Positions 18,993 through 27,477 of a stretch of DNA of 43,018 nt are shown here, piece by piece. Both the position numbers and the translations under genes were made by a program. The notes beneath the pieces are model-generated. The model was not told the DNA's origin. It saw nothing but the letters and a program-made list of their open reading frames with translations, and ran no database searches. The stretch covers positions 1 through 43,018 of the forward strand of contig PLZO01000087.1 in NCBI GenBank assembly GCA_003152165.1. The letters run 5' to 3'. Every line of letters starts with the position of its first letter. Within the stretch, counting starts at the first letter, position 1. Source of the DNA: Chloroflexota bacterium (GTDB taxonomy: Bacteria; Chloroflexota; Limnocylindria; Limnocylindrales; CSP1-4).

Positions 18993-19310
18993 TCAGGAGC
19001 TCGTCGCGAGGCGCGCCAGCCCCGCGTCGGCGAACTGGCGGAACGCGGCCAGTTGGTTTGCGAGCACCGTGCGCCCGAGCGCCGTTAGGCGGTACGGGCG
19101 ACGCAGCTCCTCGGTTGGGAGGGGCTCGATGAGCGCCTGCTCCTCGAGTCGATGGAGGGCTCCGTAGAGGGTACCGGGCCCCAGGTGGAGCCCGATGAGG
19201 CGGTCGATGTCCGCGATCATTGCGTGGCCATGTTTCGGGCCGCCGGCTAGGCTTGCGAGGATGAGCAGCCCAGGCTCCGGTTGGCCTCGGGCGCCGGGAC
19301 GGCGTGGCAT
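18993..19310 (-). CDS. PadR family transcriptional regulator (copy 2)
   Basis: MPRRPGARGQPEPGLLILASLAGGPKHGHAMIADIDRLIGLHLGPGTLYGALHRLEEQALIEPLPTEELRRPYRLTALGR. Confidence 0.88.
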   Translation of the reverse strand: MPRRPGARGQPEPGLLILASLAGGPKHGHAMIADIDRLIGLHLGPGTLYGALHRLEEQALIEPLPTEELRRPYRLTALGRTVLANQLAAFRQFADAGLARLATSS

Positions 19311-19337
19311 CGGGACTCCTCTGCTGACGGCATGATC

Positions 19338-19351
19338 GTAGTACGTACTAC
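19338..19351. promoter_or_regulatory. Perfect 14-bp palindrome GTAGTACGTACTAC upstream of PadR copy 2; probable operator
   Basis: Self-complementary sequence ~27 nt upstream of PadR ATG; flanked by further GTAG/CTAC half-sites (ctacatcgtag). Confidence 0.65.
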
Positions 19352-19842
19352 ATCGTAGCACGTAGGTAAGCTTCGTCAACCGGCGTCGAGATTGGTTCGC
19401 CACAGGGTTAATTGCCAGCTGCCGCGGCAGCGGATGGCATTCCCAGGGCCGCGACACCGCCGCTACCGGTGAGGCGACCAACGTAGCAGCCTTGGTCCTA
19501 CTACCGCCTGTTGCCGTGGCCGCGAGCGCTAGAACGACTAGCGCCACCACGATCGCGACAAGGATGACTTTGCTTCCGCGCGAAAGGTGCTTCCACCACG
19601 ATCCCATGCGACCAATCACTTGCTTGCCTCTAGGGGTTCATTCCACTCGACCCCGCCCGCATGGCGGGCCGGCTCATCTCTTCGAGTCAAGCTACGAGAG
19701 GCGGCGCCTTGGGGAAGCGCGGATCGACGACTAGATATGGTCTCTGAAGATGTTGTTCGCAAACGACGACCGCGCGGCACGGTGGGAGCTGTTGAGTGCC
19801 AAGGCCGGTCGGAGGCTCTCGTAGCACACGCTAATGCGCCTC

Positions 19843-20016
19843 TCAGAGGCCGGCGACGACAACCATGGAGCTTGGCGCGATGACCACGAACGCGGGGATC
19901 GGCACCAATAGGTTGATCGCCGCCGCGATCGCACCGATGTCGGCGCCCGCATTGAGGGTATTGGCGACGACGAGCGCCAGGCCGGCCGGATAGGGTCGCG
20001 AAGAGTGATGCCTTCG
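19843..20016 (-). pseudogene. Remnant of Nramp-family metal ion transporter
   Basis: Minus strand: RPYPAGLALVVANTLNAGADIGAIAAAINLLVPIPAFVVIAPSSMVVVAGL*; VANTxNxGADxGA is a characteristic Nramp TM segment, but the rest of the protein is absent. Confidence 0.6.
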
Positions 20017-20307
20017 TGGGTCCGACCCTGAGATGGCACCGGCACGCCTGACGGATCCCAGCCGCCCTGTCGTGCCCGCTGTCCGTCGCGCCATTGCCAG
20101 CGACCTCGAGGGTTCAGCTCCTGATTTGATGCTCCCAGCCTCAGGCAATCCGAACCCGGCTAATTGGCGCGACTTTGCAATGCGCAGGACCCGCTCGGGC
20201 GTCCACCGACGACATCGCGGGTGGGATCGTGGGCCGGAAGCGCAAGCTCGCGCGACCCACGATTGGAGACGGCGATTACTGACCATCGCACGTTCGAACA
20301 CAAGACC

Positions 20308-20565
20308 GTGACGACCGACACGAATGCTGCGCCGAGTAGCACGACCCAGACGCTCGAGAAGGGCGTCCATCATGGTGACGAGGAAGCCGGCGGCACCGTA
20401 GCCGGCGGGATCGGCGGCGCACTCGTCGGAGCCGTCGTCGGCGGCCCGGTCGGGGCCGTCATCGGCGGCGCGGTCGGCGCGGCGTCCGGTGCCACGGCCG
20501 GCGCTCTCGACGACAAGCGCAAGGACGAAGCGGTCGTCGTCACGAAGGAAGAAAAGACCTGGTAG
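20308..20565 (+). CDS. Glycine-zipper small protein
   Basis: VTTDTNAAPSS...EEAGGTVAGGIGGALVGAVVGGPVGAVIGGAVGAASGATAGALDDKRKDEAVVVTKEEKTW; start uncertain (GTG 20308 chosen). Confidence 0.6.
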   Translation: MTTDTNAAPSSTTQTLEKGVHHGDEEAGGTVAGGIGGALVGAVVGGPVGAVIGGAVGAASGATAGALDDKRKDEAVVVTKEEKTW

Positions 20566-20593
20566 CTCATCCATGGCAACCGACTCGAGACCA

Positions 20594-20624
20594 CTACCCG
20601 CTGTGCACGGCGAGCAGCGGGTAG
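20594..20624. terminator. Hairpin with perfect 10-bp stem (ctacccgctg / cagcgggtag), terminator-like without U-tract
   Basis: Read directly; lies between the glycine-zipper gene stop (20565) and the next small ORF (20665). Confidence 0.45.
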
Positions 20625-20664
20625 CCTTCGCCGTTCGCGGCTTCTCAGCAGGAGCTCACATCCA

Positions 20665-20742
20665 ATGACCATCGGAACCATCGTCATCGTCGTCGTGATC
20701 GTCCTGGTCGTGCTCTTTGTTCTCGGGCGCGGCAGGCTCTAG
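20665..20742 (+). CDS. 25-aa single-TM small membrane protein
   Basis: MTIGTIVIVVVIVLVVLFVLGRGRL* with upstream aGGAG; not in ORF track because of length cut-off. Confidence 0.4.
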   Translation: MTIGTIVIVVVIVLVVLFVLGRGRL

Positions 20743-21751
20743 ACCGGGCCCGAGCGAGGCAACAACGTTGGCCGCACCGCCCACGTTTGGCCGGCCCGGC
20801 ATCACCCGGGTCCGAATCGCGAGTCGTGTGCGCTATCGCGCATCCGAGGGGGAGTGGATCGTCGATCCGGTCGTCCTGGACCGAATCCGGAGCCTGGCGG
20901 TTCCGCCCGCATGGACCGACGTCTGGATCTCCGAGCAGCCCGGGGCACGGCTCCAGGCGACGGGCCGCGACGCCCGCGGTCGAAAGCAGTACCGCTACGC
21001 TGACGCCTTCCGTCGATCTCGCGAGGCCGACAAGTTTGCCGCCCTGGCTGATTTCGGGCGGGTGCTGCCGCGCCTCCGGCGGCGTGTTGATCGCGACCTG
21101 CGCCGGCGCGGACTCCCCCGCGAGAAGGTCCTGGCGACCGTGGTCGCGATCCTCGAGGCAACCCGGATCCGGATTGGCAATCGCGAGTACGCCCAAGCCA
21201 ACCACTCATACGGCCTGACGACGCTCCGTCCGCAGCAGGTGATCGTCGAAGGCGGCACCGTCCGCTTCGTGTTCCGCGGGAAATCTGGCCAACGCCATCG
21301 GATCGTGCTCGAGGACCACCGGCTGGCCAGGATCGTCGCCCGGTGCCGGGCGGTGCCGGGTCAGGATCTCTTCCAGTACGCCTCCACAGATGGAACCTGG
21401 CTCCCGATTCGGTCTGACGATGTCAACGGGTACCTGCGCGACGTGACCGGCAGCGACATCACGGCCAAGGAGTTCCGGACCTGGTCCGCGTCGGTCCTCG
21501 CGCTGGCGCTACTGCGGGCGGGCAGCGAGCCGGCGGTGGCCGGCCGGAGATCGGTCCTCGGTCGCGCGATCAGGACCGTGGCGGAGGGACTCGGCAACAC
21601 CCCGATCGTTTGTCGGACGTCGTACATCCACCCCCGCGTGATCTCGGATTATCTGGCTGATGATCTCGACGTCGCCCCAACCCGCCGCGGCATGGGCTGG
21701 CTCTCTGCGGATGAGCGTCGATTGGTCGCCCTGCTCGAACGGGCCGCCTGA
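20717..21751 (+). CDS. DNA topoisomerase IB (poxvirus/bacterial type)
   Basis: ITRVRIASRVRYRASEGEWIVDPVVLDRIRSLAVPPAWTDVWIS...GRDARGRKQYRYADAFRRSREADKF...RIRIGNREYAQANHSYGLTTL...TAKEFRTWSAS...NTPIVCRTSYIHPRV (catalytic Tyr). Start uncertain (TTG 20717 or 20768). Confidence 0.92.
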   Translation: MFSGAAGSRPGPSEATTLAAPPTFGRPGITRVRIASRVRYRASEGEWIVDPVVLDRIRSLAVPPAWTDVWISEQPGARLQATGRDARGRKQYRYADAFRRSREADKFAALADFGRVLPRLRRRVDRDLRRRGLPREKVLATVVAILEATRIRIGNREYAQANHSYGLTTLRPQQVIVEGGTVRFVFRGKSGQRHRIVLEDHRLARIVARCRAVPGQDLFQYASTDGTWLPIRSDDVNGYLRDVTGSDITAKEFRTWSASVLALALLRAGSEPAVAGRRSVLGRAIRTVAEGLGNTPIVCRTSYIHPRVISDYLADDLDVAPTRRGMGWLSADERRLVALLERAA

Positions 21752-22245
21752 GTCTGGCGCCAAAAGCCGGTGGGCAGCGGCGGAGACCTGTGGCGGGCGG
21801 CCTGGAAAGGCAGCAGACGACCGGGTGACCCATGGGCGCGGCGCCAGTAGGCGCATTGCCCGCGGATGTCTGCGCGACGTGGACATACCCCGAGTCAGTC
21901 CTGGACTCCTCAGTTTGGCGTCTGGCGACATCGTCGAGGGTGTCCCCTACGCCCCGGCCAGCAAGCCGGCGGTCTTGGTCCAGGCTGCGTCGGACCTTGG
22001 GCTTGGTATCCACGGCCGCGGGACCGACGGCCTCCAGGCGGGCGAGCTCGCCGGAGAACGTCGATTGGGCGGGTAGGACTTCGGTCCGAGCGGCGCGCAA
22101 AAGGACCGAGGGCCGTCCGTGCGACCGGGGTCGGTCCGAATCACGATACGAATGCAACATTCCGATCGATCCCGCTCCTGCTCCGCAAGGCTCGACCTCG
22201 CAGACTTCGTTCATCCGATTGTGGGCGTGAACCACCGAGGTTGCG

Positions 22246-22779
22246 ATGTCTGACGACGCACGAGCGCTCAAACGGCGGGCGGCGAGGCCGCCCGCCGTGG
22301 TCAGAGAGATTCTCGAGAGGCAGACGAATGAGTCTGCCGAATTGCTGGAGGCCACGGTCGGTCGAGCGTTCGGGGGCGATGTGACCAACCTCGGCCGGTT
22401 CGTCTCCACGTTGACGCCTGTCTTGCCGGCGGGCACCAAGATCTTCCTGCGGGGTAGCTCGGTGACGGGTCAGAGCTATGTCTCGGGCGAGCTGTTCGAC
22501 GCGCACGGGCCCGGGTCGAGCGACCTCGACATCGTCGTGAGTGGCGACGAGGTCATGAACCTGTTCTCGGGCGATGGGTTCTATTGTCCGCGAGTCAATA
22601 GTCGACCGCTGTGCGATACCGATCGGGACGTGGCGCCGCTCCTCGACAAAGCCCGGTCGGAATCCCAGGCATTGGTCGGCCGACCAGTGAGCATCCAGGC
22701 CATGGCCGAGTGGTTCCTGGACCTTCGGTCTGCGGCCCAGCAAACGCCGGTCATCCAGCTCGGTCGCGTGCCCTGGTGA
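22246..22779 (+). CDS. Nucleotidyltransferase-fold protein
   Basis: IFLRGSSVTGQSYVSGELFDAHGPGSSDLDIVVSGDEVM: GS...(S)DLD catalytic pattern of the NTase superfamily. Confidence 0.65.
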   Translation: MSDDARALKRRAARPPAVVREILERQTNESAELLEATVGRAFGGDVTNLGRFVSTLTPVLPAGTKIFLRGSSVTGQSYVSGELFDAHGPGSSDLDIVVSGDEVMNLFSGDGFYCPRVNSRPLCDTDRDVAPLLDKARSESQALVGRPVSIQAMAEWFLDLRSAAQQTPVIQLGRVPW

Positions 22780-23540
22780 CGTTGCGCGTCGCCAGCTACA
22801 ACCTCCGCTTCGGAGGGATTGGGCGAAAAGCGGCCATCAGTGCGTCGCTCGCGAGCCTCCAGCCAGACCTCGTCATCCTGCAGGAGGCGACGGACCAGCC
22901 GACGGTGGAATGGATTGGCCAAAGGCTTGGTCTGGATCACGTCGTGGTCGGATCCGGACGATCGGTGGCGGCTCTGAGCCGGCAACCGCTGGATTCGGCC
23001 TGGCATGAGATTGGCTTGGGTCGCAGCGCGCTTGAACTCAAATTCAGGCTGCGGGACTTCCGGATCTTTGGAGTTCATCTGTCGGCCGGCCTATCCCAAC
23101 GAGGCGAATCGCGACGCATGGTTGAGGTCTCGCGGCTGCTGGGTCAGATCGACGCCAGCGGCGGCGGCGAACGGACGATGATCGTCGGCGATTTCAACGC
23201 GATCGCTCCCGGCGACGGCCCTCTGATGCGACGGCTGCCGTTGTGGATCCGCATCCTGCTTCGCTTTGATGGCGGGATTCGAACCGAGGCGATGAGCTCG
23301 ATCGCGGCTGGCGGCTTCGCCGATGCGTTCCGACTCCTCCATCCGGATGATCCCGGCTTCACGATGCCATCGACTGAACCGAGCGTTCGTCTCGACTACA
23401 TCATGCTCGGCTCCGGCATTCGCCCACTTCTCAGATCGTGTGAGCTGATGAACGCTGGACGCGAGAGTGCTCTGGCAACGGACCACCTCGCGGTTCTGGC
23501 AGAGCTGGGCCTGGGCGAGGGGTTGGAGCAGACATTCTGA
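22776..23540 (+). CDS. Endonuclease/exonuclease/phosphatase (EEP) family protein
   Basis: GTG start at 22776 overlapping previous stop (GTGA); LRVASYNLRFGG, LVILQEATD, MIVGDFNAI, RLDYIMLGSG, ALATDHLAVLAEL. Confidence 0.9.
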   Translation: MTLRVASYNLRFGGIGRKAAISASLASLQPDLVILQEATDQPTVEWIGQRLGLDHVVVGSGRSVAALSRQPLDSAWHEIGLGRSALELKFRLRDFRIFGVHLSAGLSQRGESRRMVEVSRLLGQIDASGGGERTMIVGDFNAIAPGDGPLMRRLPLWIRILLRFDGGIRTEAMSSIAAGGFADAFRLLHPDDPGFTMPSTEPSVRLDYIMLGSGIRPLLRSCELMNAGRESALATDHLAVLAELGLGEGLEQTF

Positions 23541-23750
23541 TTTGGACGCCAGTTGGGCGGCAAGCCTTTTGGGCCGGAGTTGATCCATGTCTGGCCGGAG
23601 CCGCCTGGCGCCGTTCGAGCCATGAGTCTGGGATTCTAAAGCCAGAAGGCGACACCACCTACAGGATGGCGACAACGATGCGCCCGTACCTCGTCGGGCG
23701 ATCCGTCCTCGGGGCAGGGGCATCTGGACGAGCGCAGGTGGCAAGGCGCC

Positions 23751-23837
23751 TCGCCCTTCACCTGGGTCAAGACCCCTGACGAAGTCCTGGCCAAGGCGGT
23801 GCGCAAGCCGCAAGCCACTTCAGGCGCGGGGCACTAG
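23751..23837 (+). pseudogene. C-terminal remnant of IS630-type transposase
   Basis: SPFTWVKTPDEVLAKAVRKPQATSGAGH* resembles the conserved C-terminal PFxWTKTxDEVLAKAxRK... tail of IS630-family transposases; no upstream DDE domain found. Confidence 0.5.
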
Positions 23838-23913
23838 AGGGCACCTCCCCGTGATGTCTGGGACAATTGGCCCGATGGGGCGATGGTCGCCCTCGACAAA
23901 GGAACCTTGATCG

Positions 23914-24144
23914 ATGCTTCAGTCTCAGTCACCCGTGATCTACGTCGAGCGGCGGCACAGCCTCTTCCATGGCTCGCTGACCCTCCTGCTCGTGCTGTGG
24001 GCGATTGCCCTGCCTGCCCTGCTTCTGCTTCTCACCGCATTCGGGCCGATCGGCTGGCTCGTGGGGGCCGGCGTCGGGATCCTGCTCGCGGTGCCGTGGC
24101 TTGTGGGTCTCGGCATCCTGTGGTTCCTGCGCCACATCGCCTGA
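23914..24144 (+). CDS. Small two-TM membrane protein
   Basis: MLQSQSPVIYVERRHSLFHGSLTLLLVLWAIALPALLLLLTAFGPIGWLVGAGVGILLAVPWLVGLGILWFLRHIA. Confidence 0.55.
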   Translation: MLQSQSPVIYVERRHSLFHGSLTLLLVLWAIALPALLLLLTAFGPIGWLVGAGVGILLAVPWLVGLGILWFLRHIA

Positions 24145-24375
24145 CAGGTCTCAGACCCGGGACCTAGCACCCGGGGCGAATAGGCAGGGGTGATCGTCGG
24201 CGTGACCATGTGAGGGTGATTTCGACCAACCCGGTTGCTGTGGGTCCTCAATGACGCGGGCCTGTACCACCTGCTCGTTCACCAGCGTGGCTGGCCCCAG
24301 GAGCAGTTCCAGACGTGGCTATCGGCCTCGATGCGGGCTCAGCTCCTCGGCACGCAGGAGTAGGCCGGGAACAGG

Positions 24376-24756
24376 TCAGCTGGCGCCGGGAACGGGTCCC
24401 TCGCGCAGGCCGAAGACATTGCCGTCGGGGTCCTTGAACCAGGCGCCCCGGGCGGGCCCGATCTGGGCGATGAAATTGACCGTCTTCGGCGTCTCGTATT
24501 CCTCGAAGGTCACACCGCGGGACATTAGGTCGGCCATGACCGCGTCGAGATCGGCAACCTCGAAGTGCCCGACGGTCTGGCCCACGTTCGGCTGGCCACG
24601 ACGCACGGAGACCTGGCCGCCGCGACCCGCGCCGAACCGGATCGCGAACGGCGCCTCCTCGAGGATGGGCAGGTTGAGCTGCTCGCCGAAGAACTTCTTG
24701 GCGCGTTCGAGGTCCGTGACCGCGACGGTCGTGACCAGCAGCGAGTCGGATAGCAC
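24376..24756 (-). CDS. VOC (glyoxalase/bleomycin resistance) family protein
   Basis: GTG start with agaggtggg upstream; TTVAVTDLERAKKFFGEQLNLPI...VGHFEVADLDAVMADLMSRGVTFEEY...ARGAWFKDPDGNVFGLRE. Confidence 0.9.
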   Translation of the reverse strand: MLSDSLLVTTVAVTDLERAKKFFGEQLNLPILEEAPFAIRFGAGRGGQVSVRRGQPNVGQTVGHFEVADLDAVMADLMSRGVTFEEYETPKTVNFIAQIGPARGAWFKDPDGNVFGLREGPVPGAS

Positions 24757-25128
24757 GATCCCACCTCTGTTGAACGGATGCCCAGACCGGTCAATCGTAG
24801 TCCGACGGTGAGCCGTCCGGCGCGCTGGGCGATGTCGGGGCGTGCACGCGGCCCCGACAAAGCGCCACGAAGGGCGGCTTTCGCCGAGTCCTGCTCCGGC
24901 GCTGCTCACGAATTTAGCCCGAGCCACGCTCAAGGCAGCATGGATCGGGCCGTCCTCGATCCGCCTGCCGGCCCGCGAGGTCCCAGACGGCTCGAAGGAG
25001 GCCGTTTGTCGCGCCGGCTGCACGGGTCGACCGAGGGTCGAACGCCGGCCTTGGGGCCCGTGCTCGCGCCTGAGGTTCCTGCGCCGCCAATACATCGCGG
25101 TCAAGACGCGGATCCGCTCAGCCCGGGA

Positions 25129-26874
25129 TTAGCTCCGTTCGATTACGCCGTCCCGGGGCGGGTTCTCATGGAGCTTCTTCATCTCGCCGATCCGACGGCC
25201 CAGCCGCTCACGGCCAGCTGCCAACTCCCTGCCCACGCTCCGAGACACGGTGATGCGGGGTCGGACCGGGTTCGGCTCGGGGCCGAAGGTACGGACGAAC
25301 TCGGCCAGCCACGTCTTCCGGAAGGCGTCGAGCAGGTCGAACAGGCTCGAGTCGCCCGGAGCACCGATCAGGATGAACTCGTCGCCGCCATCCCGGATCG
25401 CTCGGCAGCCCGGAATTCGGGCGAGGGCCCGACCGAACGCGCCAATCACCTCGTCGCCCTTGGCCTGCCCGTTGTCAGTATTGAAGGTTCCGAAGCCGGC
25501 GAGGTCGACGAAGGCGATGTCCCACTCGGCGCGGGCAAGGCCGGGGACCTCCTGGACGGACCTGGCCAGGTCCGCGAACCAAGCGTAGGTCGGCAGCTGC
25601 GTCCGGCGATCGAGATCGAGCTTGAGCGCACCCGGCCAGCTGAAACGCTGGACGAAGGGGCGGGTCGACCGATCGAGCCACTCCACGACCGCGGCCGTCA
25701 GCCAGGGCACCTCGGGGTCGAGCGCCCGCCACCAGCCTTCGGGCTCCTGGGCGCGGGCGAACCAGACCACCGTGCGATCCGGGTCGAAGTCCGGATCGAG
25801 TCCGAGCAGGAGGTCCGCTGCAGCAAGGGTCGTCAGGATATCGGTTGGCTGACCCGGGTCGCCCCAGCCACCGTCGGAACGGATCTTGTCGGCCACGTGA
25901 TCGACCAGCTCGGGCACGAGTGATGGATAGATCCGCAGTTGCCACAGGACCGTGCCCAGCGCCGCGCTGGCCGAGACGAGCTGCTCGCCCTCGAACGAGC
26001 CCCTGCCGATGACCGGTCCCGCCACCCGCCGGGCCATCGTCGCGTAGCGGTAGGCGATCGCCGTCGCGAGGAACCACAGGTCGTTCAACGTGTGCGGGGC
26101 ACTCGTGAGCTGCCACAGCGCGAAGAGGTCGCGCCAGGGATCATCGGCCGCAACATGCAGCGCGAACCGGGCCTCCACCTGGGGCAGGAGGTCGCGCCGG
26201 ATCGGCGCGGCTGCCTCGCCCTTCGGATTGGACGTTTCGCCGAGCTCGGCCAGGAGCTCGAGGGTCTGGACCTGAGCGATCGGCTCGACGAGCCAGCGGG
26301 CGTAGGCACCCGGGTCGGAGGCCAGCCGCTCGGCATCGCGCGGGCGCCAATGGGCCGGTTGACCGGAGGCCCGGGCGTAGAGCGGTGAGCCGGGCCCGCC
26401 ATCCTCGGGGAACGTCCACGGCAGGCCGCGATCCGCCCCGCTGCTCTGGACGGAGCGGCGATTGTAGGCGGCGAGGAGCTGGCTTGCCTGGACACGTTCG
26501 CCGCGGCTCCGGGCGAAACGGTAGGCGGCGGCCATGATCGGATCGGCCAGCTCCTGGGGTCCGATCCGCTGGCCCAGGTCCAACAGGGCGGCCGTGCCCA
26601 GGGCGATGGCATCCTGGCCGGGATTGCCGGTCAGGTGGACTCGCGGTATCGATGGAGCCGCCGGGATGATCGGGTCGATCGGATCGACGACGGCAACTCC
26701 GATGACGCCTGGCGCTACGGCGACGGCGGCGTTCGAGGCCCCGGGGTCCGCCTCGAACGGACCCGGGTCGACCGGGCTCCGGAGACCGGGCCAGGCGCCG
26801 TCGACCAGCGGTCGGATCGTTCGATCGTGCCGACGAGATCGCCGCTGCTGCGGCGGTTCCCCCCAAACCTTCAT
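25129..26874 (-). CDS. GGDEF-domain protein with long uncharacterised helical N-terminal region
   Basis: C-terminus: LDRRTQLPTYAWFADL...DIAFVDLAGFGTFNTDNGQAKGDEVIGAFGRALARIPGCRAIRDGGDEFILIG. N-terminus unrecognised. Confidence 0.75.
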   Translation of the reverse strand: MKVWGEPPQQRRSRRHDRTIRPLVDGAWPGLRSPVDPGPFEADPGASNAAVAVAPGVIGVAVVDPIDPIIPAAPSIPRVHLTGNPGQDAIALGTAALLDLGQRIGPQELADPIMAAAYRFARSRGERVQASQLLAAYNRRSVQSSGADRGLPWTFPEDGGPGSPLYARASGQPAHWRPRDAERLASDPGAYARWLVEPIAQVQTLELLAELGETSNPKGEAAAPIRRDLLPQVEARFALHVAADDPWRDLFALWQLTSAPHTLNDLWFLATAIAYRYATMARRVAGPVIGRGSFEGEQLVSASAALGTVLWQLRIYPSLVPELVDHVADKIRSDGGWGDPGQPTDILTTLAAADLLLGLDPDFDPDRTVVWFARAQEPEGWWRALDPEVPWLTAAVVEWLDRSTRPFVQRFSWPGALKLDLDRRTQLPTYAWFADLARSVQEVPGLARAEWDIAFVDLAGFGTFNTDNGQAKGDEVIGAFGRALARIPGCRAIRDGGDEFILIGAPGDSSLFDLLDAFRKTWLAEFVRTFGPEPNPVRPRITVSRSVGRELAAGRERLGRRIGEMKKLHENPPRDGVIERS

Positions 26875-27087
26875 TTCGAGGAACCGCCCAAGACGCGCGC
26901 TGACGAGGAGATGAACGTTCCTCCGGATCGAGCCCAAGGCTGCCTTGCGGGCCCATCCAGTGTCCAATGTGGCACGGAACGGGGAAATGGGTCGAAAGTA
27001 CCGAGGCCGGTTCGCGCCCCGGCCGGGCGACTCCGGGACCGCCGCTGCCTGGGCTGGACCCAGCAGCCAGGAGCCAGACGGGCCAAG

Positions 27088-27477
27088 ATGGACAGCATGA
27101 TCCAGCCACCCAACCCGCATGCCGCACTCGGGCCCGAGCCGATCCGCACGATCGGGAAGGACGAGCTCAAGTCGAAGCTCGATCGGAGCGATGACTTCCG
27201 GCTCGTGATGGCCCTCAACAGCTGGGCCTACGACGCCAAGCACATTCCTGGCTCGGTCCACTTCAATACCCCCGAGGAGCTGTACGCGGCGATCCGGCCG
27301 GACGACGAGATCGTTGTCTACTGCTCGAACGTCGACTGCCTATCGAGCGTGGCGATGTACCGCGATCTCGTCCAGCGCGGCTATCGCAACGTGCGCCGGT
27401 ACTCGGGCGGCCTGCTCGAGTGGGAGGACGCGGGGCTGCCCCTCGAGGGCTCATTCGTGGTCCCGGCTCGCTCATGA
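27088..27477 (+). CDS. Rhodanese-like domain protein
   Basis: ELKSKLDRSDDFRLVMALNSWAYDAKHIPGSVHF...DDEIVVYCSNVDCLSSVAMYRDLVQRGYRNVRRYSGGLLEWEDAGLPLEG. Confidence 0.88.
   Translation: MDSMIQPPNPHAALGPEPIRTIGKDELKSKLDRSDDFRLVMALNSWAYDAKHIPGSVHFNTPEELYAAIRPDDEIVVYCSNVDCLSSVAMYRDLVQRGYRNVRRYSGGLLEWEDAGLPLEGSFVVPARS

Noticed and set aside
21570-22439. 289-aa minus-strand ORF overlapping topo IB and the NTase gene
   Set aside because: Overlaps well-supported plus-strand genes; only the 21780-22080 part is free and shows no recognisable domain.
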